NCBI RefSeq assembly: GCF_024692365.1
Contig: NZ_JAILMR010000031.1
Span: forward strand, 1-33,009
Reading direction: 5' to 3'
DNA from: Ruminococcus sp.
GTDB lineage: Bacteria; Bacillota; Clostridia; Oscillospirales; Ruminococcaceae
DNA: 33,009 nucleotides
Positions 16,085-23,975 of this stretch are shown here, piece after piece. Made by a program: the position numbers and the translations under genes. How positions within the stretch are numbered: position 1 is the stretch's first letter; each line of letters opens with the position of its first letter. Under the pieces are notes generated by a model. It was not told where the DNA came from and did no database searches. It saw only the letters and a program-made list of their open reading frames with translations.

Positions 16085-16897
16085 TTACTCCTTGCAAAGC
16101 TCGCATTCTTTTTCTTCAAAGTCGGTGGGCACAGTTATTGTGGGGTGTTCACCGCAGACAGCGCAGTATTTCACTTTGTTGGGAAGTTTTATCTTACGCC
16201 ATTCGTTTGTCAGACCATCAAATGTCAGCAGATATCCTGTCAGCATTTCACCCTGCCCCGTGAGATATTTTATGGCTTCAAGTGCCTGCATCGTACCTAT
16301 TATACCTGCCATTGCACCGATAACACCTGCCTCGCGGCATGAAGGCACAGCATCTTTCGGAGGCGGGGCTTCAAATATACAGCGGTAACAAGGCGATATG
16401 TCCGGCACATATGTCATCAGTTGACCTGTGAAACGCAGTATTCCTGCATGGGAGAAAGGCTTCTTAGCCAGTACGCAGGCATCGTTGATCAGGAATTTTG
16501 CGGCAAAATTATCCGTACCGTCGATGATGAAATCATAGCCGTCAATCAATCCAAGGATATTTGTGCTGTCTACTTTTATTTCGTAAGTCTTTACATTAAC
16601 ATCGGGGTTGAGAGCGTTTATTGTCTCTTCAGCAGAAGTGACTTTTGCCTTGCCGATATCGGATGTGGTATGTATTATCTGCCTTTGCAGATTTGAAAGC
16701 TCGACCTTGTCGCTGTCGGCAATACCTATGGTTCCCACACCTGCCGCTGCAAGATACATAGCTGCAGGTGAACCGAGGCCTCCTGCACCTATTATAAGTA
16801 CGCTTGAAGACAGCAGTTTTTTCTGACCGCGCACGCCGATCTCCTTCAGCGTGATATGCCTTGAATATCGTCCGAGCTGTTCATCGGTGAGTGCCAT
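16085..16897 (-). CDS. ThiF/MoeB/HesA-type E1-like adenylyltransferase
   Basis: A 270-residue enzyme that adenylates the C-terminal Gly of a ubiquitin-like sulfur carrier (ThiS/MoaD type) so that it can accept sulfur. Seen: RYSRHITLKEIG start block, nucleotide loop GAGGLGS (37-43), the acidic DxDxVxLSNLQRQ block (61-73), GTDNFAAK, catalytic Cys187 in PSCREAGV, and zinc pairs CYRC (170, 173) and CAVC (245, 248). An extra CELC pair lies at the C terminus. An AAGGAG site precedes the ATG. It is first in a three-gene operon. No gene for a ubiquitin-like carrier is visible in the window, so its partner is unknown. MoeB versus ThiF cannot be separated here. Confidence 0.9.
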   Translation of the reverse strand: MALTDEQLGRYSRHITLKEIGVRGQKKLLSSSVLIIGAGGLGSPAAMYLAAAGVGTIGIADSDKVELSNLQRQIIHTTSDIGKAKVTSAEETINALNPDVNVKTYEIKVDSTNILGLIDGYDFIIDGTDNFAAKFLINDACVLAKKPFSHAGILRFTGQLMTYVPDISPCYRCIFEAPPPKDAVPSCREAGVIGAMAGIIGTMQALEAIKYLTGQGEMLTGYLLTFDGLTNEWRKIKLPNKVKYCAVCGEHPTITVPTDFEEKECELCKE

Positions 16898-16926
16898 TTT
16901 CTCATCTCCTTTGAAATATCTTATCT

Positions 16927-16955
16927 ATTATATCACCATAATCATACTAAGTCAA
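16927..16955 (-). promoter_or_regulatory. Promoter of the E1/TtcA/desulfurase operon
   Basis: Read on the minus strand: TTGACT (16950-16955), 17-bp spacer, TATAAT (16927-16932). It is about 30 bp upstream of the first start codon. Confidence 0.85.
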
Positions 16956-16995
16956 TAGTTTTAATATGTTATTTACATACATACCATAGAAAAAT

Positions 16996-17030
16996 TCACC
17001 TCGGTTCTGGTATTATAAGACCTGAGGTGA
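16996..17030 (+). promoter_or_regulatory. Inverted repeat overlapping the ribosome binding site of the rhodanese-TusA-DsrE gene
   Basis: Perfect arms TCACCTC (16996-17002) and GAGGTGA (17024-17030) extend as an imperfect stem inwards. The right arm is the ribosome binding site, 5 bp before the ATG at 17036. Between the arms is TGGTATTAT, which looks like an extended -10 box. The repeat could be an operator over that promoter, or a hairpin hiding the ribosome binding site if transcription begins further upstream. Confidence 0.5.
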
Positions 17031-17035
17031 AGCAT

Positions 17036-18061
17036 ATGGAAGATACTGTCATTAAAAATATCACCGCAGAGGACTTTCTTGCACTCGGAAAAAGCGGTGT
17101 AACGATACTTGATATACGTGAAAAGGACGATGTTCTTGTATCTCCGATAGATGGCGCTGTGAATATCCCGTTCTCTGAAATAACATCGGGATTATCGGCT
17201 CTTGACATAGCAAAGTCCGTGTATGTTATCTGCAAAACAGGTGAACTCAGCGAGGAAGTCACCGAGATACTGACTGACCGCGGGTATGATGCGTACAACG
17301 TCATCGGAGGATATGATGCATTAAACGAATGTGCAAAGAACGCTAAACCTGCTGAACTTGACCTGCACGGGATTTGCTGTCCCGGTCCTGTAGTCAGGAC
17401 GGCTGAATTGCTGAAAAGTATGCATGATGGCCAGCGCGTACATATACTGTCGGACGAAGCTGCATTTTCTTCCGATATAGCCGTGTGGTGCGAAAGAACG
17501 GGCAACACTCTCGTAAGCCTTGAAAACAATGGTGGAGAGATAAGTGCCGTGATCGAGAAATGCCATCCCGGGAAATCGTCTGCGGAACGTACTCATGGTA
17601 AGACCTTTGTGCTGTTCAGCGGTGATCTCGACAAGACAATAGCAGCATTCATCATGGCTAATGCGGCTGCATCAATGGGCAGACAGGTCACGCTGTTCTT
17701 TACTTTCTGGGGGTTGAATATCCTGCGCCGACCGGAAAAGGTGAAGGTCGGAAAAAAATTCATCGAGAAAATGTTTGGCATGATGATGCCAAGAGGGACA
17801 AAGCAGTTGGGACTCTCACGAATGAATATGGGCGGAATGGGCGCAAAAATGATACGCTTCATAATGAAAAGCAAGGGCGTAAGTTCCCTTGAAGAGCTGA
17901 TAAATTCAGCCCAAAAGCAAGGCGTGCGGCTGGTAGCCTGTCAGATGTCAATGGATATAATGGGTATCAGGCAGGAGGAACTTATCGACGGCGTTGAGCT
18001 TGGTGGTGCCGCAACATTTATTGGTTCCGGAGAACAGAGCGATATGAGCTTGTTTATCTGA
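17036..18061 (+). CDS. Rhodanese-TusA-DsrE three-domain sulfurtransferase
   Basis: A single 341-residue chain with three sulfur-transfer domains. Residues 1-100 are a rhodanese domain with Cys66 in YVICKTGE. Residues 105-180 are a TusA domain with the CPGP motif (Cys115, with an extra Cys114). Residues 188-341 are a DsrE2-like domain starting KTFVLFSGDLDK, with FFTFWGLNILRRP and Cys302 in VACQMSMDIMG. The same three domains occur at the C-terminal end of some CoA-disulfide reductases; here the flavin reductase part is absent. It would pass persulfide sulfur from one cysteine to the next in the cytoplasm. The ATG at 17036 fits the GAGGTGA site. It is divergent from the E1/TtcA/desulfurase operon and convergent with the nitrogenase-like operon. 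Confidence 0.88.
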   Translation: MEDTVIKNITAEDFLALGKSGVTILDIREKDDVLVSPIDGAVNIPFSEITSGLSALDIAKSVYVICKTGELSEEVTEILTDRGYDAYNVIGGYDALNECAKNAKPAELDLHGICCPGPVVRTAELLKSMHDGQRVHILSDEAAFSSDIAVWCERTGNTLVSLENNGGEISAVIEKCHPGKSSAERTHGKTFVLFSGDLDKTIAAFIMANAAASMGRQVTLFFTFWGLNILRRPEKVKVGKKFIEKMFGMMMPRGTKQLGLSRMNMGGMGAKMIRFIMKSKGVSSLEELINSAQKQGVRLVACQMSMDIMGIRQEELIDGVELGGAATFIGSGEQSDMSLFI

Positions 18062-18076
18062 TAACATAAGTATAAA

Positions 18077-18107
18077 CACCGCATCGGAATATTTCTCCGA
18101 TGCGGTG
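18077..18107. terminator. Hairpin between convergent operons
   Basis: A 12-bp perfect stem (CACCGCATCGGA/TCCGATGCGGTG) with a 7-nt loop. The following sequence is only partly T-rich on either side (TTTATACTT on the minus strand), so termination is likely but not certain. Confidence 0.7.
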
Positions 18108-18142
18108 CCAGTCATTTATTCAGCTTGTGTTTGAGTGTCAGA

Positions 18143-19111
18143 TCATACAGCCTTCCACTTTATAAGCTTTTTCTCCGCGATATCCAGCAGAACATTAAGC
18201 ACTGTTATTACTGTGCCTACAACGAATATTCCCGCAAGCACTCTGGAATAATCTGCGTAGTCGGAATACTTCTTGATGAAGAAGCCAAGTCCGCTGGTGG
18301 CACCTATCATTTCTGCCATTATGAGTATCATGAATATTGTTGATATCTGTATTTTAAGGCTGCCGACTATCGAGGGTATGCTGTATGGCAGTATCACCTT
18401 GAAAAGCATTGTTGGTGTGCTGACGTTCATTGCCTTTGCCGAATCTATAAGTCGGCTGTTCATGCTGTTCACCCTGTTTATCATTCCAAGGAATATAGGC
18501 CAGAACATTCCTATGCCTATGACTGCGATCGATGCTGATGTGAATGTGGGCATAAGTGCTATCAGGTAAGGTGTATACACCATAGGCGGTATCGGGCTGA
18601 GGACTTTCGCCACGGGAGTAAGATCGTCGTTCAGCCGCTTTACCCAGCCCACCAGCATTCCAAGTATATTTCCTGTGATGAGTGCTATCGAAAATCCGAC
18701 GACCAGTATCATCAGCGAATGTGCTATACCTTCGCCGATAAACTCAATGTCGTCCCTGAATACCGTGAAAACTCTTTCCATGGGCGGTGATAAAACAGGG
18801 TTGCCTTTTCCGAGTATCCTGAATACTATATCCCACAGCAGAAAAAGTGCATAGATGGTAACTGCGATATCGGGGTGGTACTCATTCTTTTTTATTACTG
18901 CTTTTGCTATATTGTATACCCAGATGATTCCCATTATCAGAACATAAACCTGATTATCTTTGATGCTTATCCTGCCTTCTACAAAGGACAGTCCTATCAC
19001 AGCAGCTGCGAATACTGTAACGGTCACTATGTTCAGTATTACTTTTACAAGCGGGATTTTGTTTTCGCTTATCTCTGTTTCAAATGTATTTAGTGCTTTT
19101 GTTTGTGTCAT
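18143..19111 (-). CDS. ABC transporter permease, nitrate/sulfonate/taurine type
   Basis: An inner membrane permease of the SsuC/TauC family, 322 aa. The C-terminal 200 residues hold the usual five to six helices and the coupling motif in DSAKAMNVSTPTMLFKVILPYSIPSI. The N-terminal 110 residues add about three more membrane segments beyond the usual 250-270 residues. The AGGAGA site is well placed. Its ATG overlaps the stop of the ATPase gene by 4 bp. It is the last gene of the seven-gene operon, so it probably imports the substrate of the nitrogenase-like enzyme encoded upstream. The compound is not evident from sequence. Confidence 0.9.
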   Translation of the reverse strand: MTQTKALNTFETEISENKIPLVKVILNIVTVTVFAAAVIGLSFVEGRISIKDNQVYVLIMGIIWVYNIAKAVIKKNEYHPDIAVTIYALFLLWDIVFRILGKGNPVLSPPMERVFTVFRDDIEFIGEGIAHSLMILVVGFSIALITGNILGMLVGWVKRLNDDLTPVAKVLSPIPPMVYTPYLIALMPTFTSASIAVIGIGMFWPIFLGMINRVNSMNSRLIDSAKAMNVSTPTMLFKVILPYSIPSIVGSLKIQISTIFMILIMAEMIGATSGLGFFIKKYSDYADYSRVLAGIFVVGTVITVLNVLLDIAEKKLIKWKAV

Positions 19112-19887
19112 GCAGATCTCCTCTTGACTTCTGTAAACAGATCAAGCAGCTCATGCCGCAGCTGATCGTATCTCTTGGTTCTTATAAGTTCCTCTCGTGT
19201 GGTATCCGATGGCAAACCAACATTTACCTGAGTTTTGATCTTATGGGGTTCCATGAAGTATACCTTGTCAGCCAGAACAAGTGCTTCATCAATATCGTGG
19301 GTGATGAATACCACAGTCTTTTTCTCACCGCGCTTTTTGCAAAGTTCGATGCTCAGCTCCTGCAATTCTATGCGCTTCTGCGGGTCGATAGCTCCGAAAG
19401 GTTCGTCCATGAGGAGTATATCCGTATCCATGGCGAAAGCTCTTGCAAGTGCAACACGCTGCTGCATTCCGCCTGAAAGTTCGTGAGGATATTTGTTTGC
19501 ACTGTCAGCAAGTCCCACCAGTTCAAGATATTCTTTAGCACGACTTGCTATGTCTTTTTTGTTTTTGAGTATCCCCGCTTCCCTGATACCGAACATGATG
19601 TTCTTTTTGGCTGTCAGCCACGGGAAAAGAGAATAGTGCTGGAATACCATTCCTCTGTTAACATCGGGACCTGTAATGGGCTTGTCATTTATAAGTATCT
19701 CGCCCTTTGTCGGAAACTGCAATCCCAGCAGCAGTGACACAAGCGTACTCTTGCCGCAGCCCGAGGGACCGATAAGGCAGGCGAACTCACCCTCCTCGAT
19801 CTTGAAGCTGAGATCCTCCAGTATGTTTACAGCTTTGTTATTATCCTTATAGCGGAATGTTACATTGCGGAATTCTATCTTACTCAT
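19108..19887 (-). CDS. ABC transporter ATPase, nitrate/sulfonate/taurine type
   Basis: The energy subunit of the importer, 259 aa, of the SsuB/TauB family. Walker A is GPSGCGKST (about 39-47), the Q-loop lies in MVFQHYSLFPW, the signature is LSGGMQQR, Walker B is ILLMDEPFGAID and the switch His is in FITHDIDEA. All catalytic parts are present. The start has AGGAGG 8 bp upstream. It sits between the substrate-binding lipoprotein and the permease in the same operon, with a 4-bp overlap with the permease. Confidence 0.94.
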   Translation of the reverse strand: MSKIEFRNVTFRYKDNNKAVNILEDLSFKIEEGEFACLIGPSGCGKSTLVSLLLGLQFPTKGEILINDKPITGPDVNRGMVFQHYSLFPWLTAKKNIMFGIREAGILKNKKDIASRAKEYLELVGLADSANKYPHELSGGMQQRVALARAFAMDTDILLMDEPFGAIDPQKRIELQELSIELCKKRGEKKTVVFITHDIDEALVLADKVYFMEPHKIKTQVNVGLPSDTTREELIRTKRYDQLRHELLDLFTEVKRRSA

Positions 19888-19945
19888 TATCGATTCCTCC
19901 TTATAAAATATCTTCTGTTATATTGTTCTTATACCGTCACGGATA

Positions 19946-21043
19946 TCAGACATCGTATTTATCCGAGAATTCTTTCAGCGCCAGATAATCGGGATCATCG
20001 GGATATTCTTCAAGTATCTGATCCAGTGCTTCGCGGAATATCTCGGTGTTGACATTTCCGCTTATATCAGCGTCCTTGATTATGCCCTCACCTATAAGGT
20101 AAGCCGCATAGTCTACAACTCTTGCCCTTGCGGGATCGGGGTTGTACCTTGAAGCGTAATCTCCGTAGAGTGCTTCGGTAACATATTCTTCTGTCTGACC
20201 TGTCTGCCTTACCATTATTTCTATGGCATCGTCGTGATTATTGAGTATCAGCTTGTATGCCCTTATCAGACCTCTCTGGTAAGCTACAAGTTCATCGTGC
20301 TTCTTTTCTATAACAGCTGTGCTTGTAGTCTGACGGCAGCAGGGATAGCAGGGGTCGATATCACCAACTTTTATTCCGCAGACGAGCCCGAAATTCTTTG
20401 CGGTCTGTACGCCGTCCGCTGTGATATAGCCTACATCTACCTGACCCTTTGATACCGCCTGAACGATGGAAGTATCATCATTCAGGTAGTCGATCTCGAT
20501 ATCCTGTTCGGGAACTATGCCTATCTCACGGAGTTTTGCGCGTATGATATTATCACCTGTGTAGCTTCTGGCTGATGCCCATTTCTTGCCTGCCCAGCCC
20601 GAAAGTTCAGCAAACTGATCGGCATTTTCGGGAGTTGTTATTATAGCTCCGCCCTCCTGTGCAGAACCGCCAAAGAATACAAGATCCTGTCCCTCAGCCA
20701 TGAACTGGAGCTGTAATGTGATACCAACAGGTACCACATCTACCTTACCCTCGGAAAGTGCAGTCAGGCTGTCAGCTGTTGAGAGCAGAACATCACAGTT
20801 AACTGTAACGCCCTCCTGTTCAAAATAGTCCTGGTCGTAAGCTATGGTGGTCAGCGCTGATTTTATTGATGACGGGAACCACGCAACTTCCAGTGTTCCG
20901 ATATTCTCTTTATATACGGCATTCTCATCTTTTTTGCCGCCTTTGTTTCCCTTTGAGGAGCTTCCGCATGATGTCAGCGTTCCAAAAAGCACAGCTGCTG
21001 AAATGAACGCGGCTACATATTTTTTCACAGTATTCTTTCTCAT
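19946..21043 (-). CDS. Substrate-binding lipoprotein, NMT1/SsuA/TauA-like (COG0715)
   Basis: A 365-residue extracytoplasmic solute receptor for the ABC importer. It has a basic N terminus, a hydrophobic stretch and a lipobox LTSC (Cys26), so it would be anchored as a lipoprotein. A short Gly/Lys linker leads to an NMT1-like domain starting LEVAWFPSSIKSALTT. An unusual PCYPCCRQTTS stretch puts three cysteines at 232-236; PCCR-like segments occur in some members of this family, but the role is unknown. It lies 21 bp after the NifD-like gene, which ties transport to that enzyme. Known ligands of the family include sulfonates, taurine, nitrate and thiamine precursors. An organosulfur compound is the best fit to the neighbours; this is inference. 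Confidence 0.87.
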   Translation of the reverse strand: MRKNTVKKYVAAFISAAVLFGTLTSCGSSSKGNKGGKKDENAVYKENIGTLEVAWFPSSIKSALTTIAYDQDYFEQEGVTVNCDVLLSTADSLTALSEGKVDVVPVGITLQLQFMAEGQDLVFFGGSAQEGGAIITTPENADQFAELSGWAGKKWASARSYTGDNIIRAKLREIGIVPEQDIEIDYLNDDTSIVQAVSKGQVDVGYITADGVQTAKNFGLVCGIKVGDIDPCYPCCRQTTSTAVIEKKHDELVAYQRGLIRAYKLILNNHDDAIEIMVRQTGQTEEYVTEALYGDYASRYNPDPARARVVDYAAYLIGEGIIKDADISGNVNTEIFREALDQILEEYPDDPDYLALKEFSDKYDV

Positions 21044-21064
21044 ATTATATATCTTCCTTTGCGT

Positions 21065-22618
21065 TTAAATGTTGGGATTATCGGTCTCGGGGAGTCCTGT
21101 TATGTAGTGATAAGGGCTCTTTCCGTACCACTGTTCCTGATACGGCAGCTTGGTATGCTGTGATAGATTTCTCGCATAAGCCGTATTTTTCAGCGTCCTC
21201 TCTATCCTCTTTGCAAGGGAGTATGCTCCCGTAAATCCGAAGTATGTAAATCTCTGGGCGAACAACGTCAGCGACGGCACACCTGCCTTCACAAGCCACA
21301 CGCCGACCGAGGGGTGAGATATGGCAATATCGGGTTTTAGCTTGTATACCATGTTTACAAGTTCGTTCGCCTGAGTTGATACCGCATTCTGCACATCGCC
21401 AATCTTTTCCTGAACTTCGCTGAACAGCTGGTCGCCGAATTCATCGTAATTGAAATTTCTGAATCCTATTACTTTGAGACCTATCTCATCAGCCAGCAGA
21501 CCTGTTGCACCGATACGCAGAAATCCGCCGCTTATCAGAACGCTCTTGCCTTCAACATTTTTCCTTATGGGTTCAAGTGCCTTTTTCAGCTTTTCAGTTT
21601 CCTTTTTCAGGAGAGCTTCCGCTTCCTTTTCAAGTCCGAAGAACTCAGCTATTGCTGTCACGAATTTCACTGTCTGCTCGGTTCCTATGGGTATAGTGGG
21701 AAATATGTATGGTATGCCGAACTCACGTTTCAGGAATTCAAGGAAATATACATCGTGTACATGACAGAAGCTTACGTTCAATGCGGCTTCGGTTATGAAT
21801 CTCCAGTCATCGGGTTCTTTGTATTCCACAAAAGTACGGACATTCAGCCCAATGGCTTCAAGCAGTCTTTTGATCTCTTTTTCATCTCCGGGTCCTATCG
21901 ACCAGGCGTTGTACAGGTGTACGGTACGGCTCTTTTTGAATTCGTAACGCTGCTTTTTTATCTCGTAATCGGGGTCGCTTTTGTCAAAGGGGGTATAGTC
22001 GATATATTTCTTGGGCTCGAACCCGAATCTGTGCATGATGCCATGGTAAACAACATCATATGCCGATGAGAATACCTTAGCACCAAAGCCGGGGCAGTGC
22101 AGCGGCACAACTGTTGCAGTCACCTGCTCCTGTGCACGGTTGACCACGTTTTCGATATCATCTCCGATAACGCCGGGGGCGCAGGTGTTGCAGACGAATA
22201 TCGCAGTCGGACGGAATCTTCTGTCAGCTTCCAGTATCGTATCATACAGCTTTTCGTTACCGCCGCGGATAACGTCTGTTTCGTTGAGGTTTGTGCTGAG
22301 CCATCTTGCGCCTTCCATTTTTACACCGCGGGCTGCACCATACTGCTTTATGCTGAAATCAATTCCGTGGGACTGTGAACCGCAGCCAACGGGTCCGTGC
22401 ATTATCACAACGGAATCCTTGGTCGAGAAAGATATCAGTGTCGATACGCCCATCTGGCAGAACATCGCCTGTGTAAAACTACGGTCGCATCTTCCGAGAC
22501 ATCCCGCACAGGAACCTTTTCTCAGATCGCTGGTACATCCGCCGAAAGCATATGCCGTAGCCCTCTGCCTTTCTCTGGGATTTGGAAACTGCACATCAAA
22601 GTTTACATCAAATTTCAT
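21065..22618 (-). CDS. Nitrogenase component 1-type protein, NifD-like (alpha) subunit
   Basis: A 517-residue homologue of the nitrogenase alpha subunit. Cys ligands for a P-cluster-like centre appear retained: an N-terminal cluster (Cys28, 37, 40, 44), Cys79 in HGPVGCG and Cys146 in CNTCAPGVIGDD. By eye, FCHVHDVYFLEFLKREFGIPY (Cys285) aligns with the NifD segment holding the FeMo-cofactor ligand Cys275. The segment around NifD His442 has no His here (LFAQRFTYFGFTG). That pattern fits nitrogenase-like reductases outside nitrogen fixation, such as methylthio-alkane reductase. Homologues work with an NifH-like ATPase, which is not in this window. Neighbours are CysK, NifX-like and a sulfonate-type importer, so reduction of a sulfur compound is the likely job. 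The ATG lies 6 bp after the NifK-like gene. Confidence 0.88.
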   Translation of the reverse strand: MKFDVNFDVQFPNPRERQRATAYAFGGCTSDLRKGSCAGCLGRCDRSFTQAMFCQMGVSTLISFSTKDSVVIMHGPVGCGSQSHGIDFSIKQYGAARGVKMEGARWLSTNLNETDVIRGGNEKLYDTILEADRRFRPTAIFVCNTCAPGVIGDDIENVVNRAQEQVTATVVPLHCPGFGAKVFSSAYDVVYHGIMHRFGFEPKKYIDYTPFDKSDPDYEIKKQRYEFKKSRTVHLYNAWSIGPGDEKEIKRLLEAIGLNVRTFVEYKEPDDWRFITEAALNVSFCHVHDVYFLEFLKREFGIPYIFPTIPIGTEQTVKFVTAIAEFFGLEKEAEALLKKETEKLKKALEPIRKNVEGKSVLISGGFLRIGATGLLADEIGLKVIGFRNFNYDEFGDQLFSEVQEKIGDVQNAVSTQANELVNMVYKLKPDIAISHPSVGVWLVKAGVPSLTLFAQRFTYFGFTGAYSLAKRIERTLKNTAYARNLSQHTKLPYQEQWYGKSPYHYITGLPETDNPNI

Positions 22619-22624
22619 ATCATA

Positions 22625-23959
22625 TTACCTCCCCGATACCTGTGCTGTTATAAGATCTTCCAGCAGTGCAAGTCCGCCGTTGAAGCCCGTGTAAGTGTGG
22701 TTTAGAATTATTCGGCTGCTCACGGGAAAGCTCGTGTTTAGCAGATTGCCGTTAAGAGTCTGTGCAAGTTTTCTGTCGATGGAACTGCCCAGCACAAAAG
22801 CAGGATCGAGTTTATCATAATATGTGTCGGATAAAAACTGCGGACGTTTTTGCAGGATATACTGCTGTATCTTGAAAGTATCAGTCTCAAATACCAACTC
22901 GGGACGGTTCTCAAATGGTATAGCTTCAAAACTTTCTCTGATGAGCTGCTTGGTCTTGTCCCTCAGTTCATCGGTTATGAAGATATACTCGGGCAGCCAG
23001 CCTATCTCATTATCGAGATATTTTGCATAAGGCAAAGCCTCAGTCACGTTGTTTATGACAACAGCATAGTTCTGGAAATCCGTATCAGCTATGACATCGG
23101 TCGCTCTGTCAATGTAGCTGTAATAGCGGTCTATCTCCTTTGCGAGAGCCTTTCTGACGTACTCTTCATCTATGCCCAGCTTTTCTGCCACTGCCAGCGC
23201 AAATTCAACAGATGCATTGCTGCCGATAGGAAGATCTGTAACTATATAATCGATACCGTGCTTTTCCTTTGCCGCCTTTGCAGCTCTTACTCCGTTAACA
23301 GGAGAAAGCACTACATTCAGCTCGGCTTTTCCTGCATTTTTTATATCCTCTATTGTCTGGTCGGGTGTTACGAATGTTGTCGCCTTTACACCGATAAGAG
23401 AAAGTATTCTTCTGAGTTCTTCAAGATCTCCTCTGAAAAATGGATCGTAAGCAGGTACAAGTCCCAGCAGATTAACGAGCCTGTCGTCCTTTTCTTCGGA
23501 TACAGGTATGAACTGTTCAAAAAGGCTTCTTATAACGATGTCATATCCATAGTAGGAATTTCCTTTGAATCCGCCTGTATCCACAAATATCAGAGGATAT
23601 TCCGGTCTTTCGACTTCGCTTATCACCGATTCCACATCATCGCCTATCAGGTCTGTCATACAGCTTGTTACAACTACGAAAAGATCGCCGTCCATTACTT
23701 CATAAGCAGAAAGAATTTCTTGTTTCAGACGTTCAGCACCGCCGAAGATTATCTCCTTTTCGCTTACGTTCGAGCTTGGCAGCGAAGCGCCGCCGCAGTA
23801 CCCTACTCCAAGATATCCGCCGTATGCAAACGAATTTGTCAGCTGACCGCCGCAGCCCTGTGCGCCGTGTATTATCGGTATCACTCTCGGCAGAGATGTC
23901 AGCGTTGCGAGGGCACCTCCCAGCATACATGAAAATCTTGGTCTTTCTATAAATGACAT
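22625..23959 (-). CDS. Nitrogenase component 1-type protein, NifK-like (beta) subunit
   Basis: A 444-residue partner of the NifD-like protein. Three cysteines match the beta-subunit P-cluster ligands: Cys11 in RFSCMLGG, Cys36 in HGAQGCGGQ and Cys100 in VTSCMTDLIGDD. Another Cys is at 55. The VLSPVNGVRAAKAAKEKHGI and YIVTDLPIGSNASVEF segments follow the usual order of the component 1 fold. The ATG at 23959 is chosen because AAGGAGG sits just upstream; a longer reading to 23983 would overlap cysK and contain that site. Lengths of both subunits are shorter or similar to NifD/NifK, and no NifE/NifN pair is seen. These could in principle be NifEN-type scaffolds, but the retained alpha Cys285 and the context favour an enzyme. 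Confidence 0.87.
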   Translation of the reverse strand: MSFIERPRFSCMLGGALATLTSLPRVIPIIHGAQGCGGQLTNSFAYGGYLGVGYCGGASLPSSNVSEKEIIFGGAERLKQEILSAYEVMDGDLFVVVTSCMTDLIGDDVESVISEVERPEYPLIFVDTGGFKGNSYYGYDIVIRSLFEQFIPVSEEKDDRLVNLLGLVPAYDPFFRGDLEELRRILSLIGVKATTFVTPDQTIEDIKNAGKAELNVVLSPVNGVRAAKAAKEKHGIDYIVTDLPIGSNASVEFALAVAEKLGIDEEYVRKALAKEIDRYYSYIDRATDVIADTDFQNYAVVINNVTEALPYAKYLDNEIGWLPEYIFITDELRDKTKQLIRESFEAIPFENRPELVFETDTFKIQQYILQKRPQFLSDTYYDKLDPAFVLGSSIDRKLAQTLNGNLLNTSFPVSSRIILNHTYTGFNGGLALLEDLITAQVSGR

Positions 23960-23975
23960 TTGCTTTTCCTCCTTA

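Noticed and set aside
22850-23932. Plus-strand frame of 360 codons opposite the NifK-like gene
   Set aside because: It mirrors a well-supported gene, is rich in Cys, Tyr and Ile in an implausible way and lacks a ribosome binding site.
21065-23959. True molybdenum nitrogenase for nitrogen fixation
   Set aside because: The His442-type cofactor ligand is missing by eye, nifH, nifB, nifE and nifN are not nearby, and all neighbours concern sulfur.
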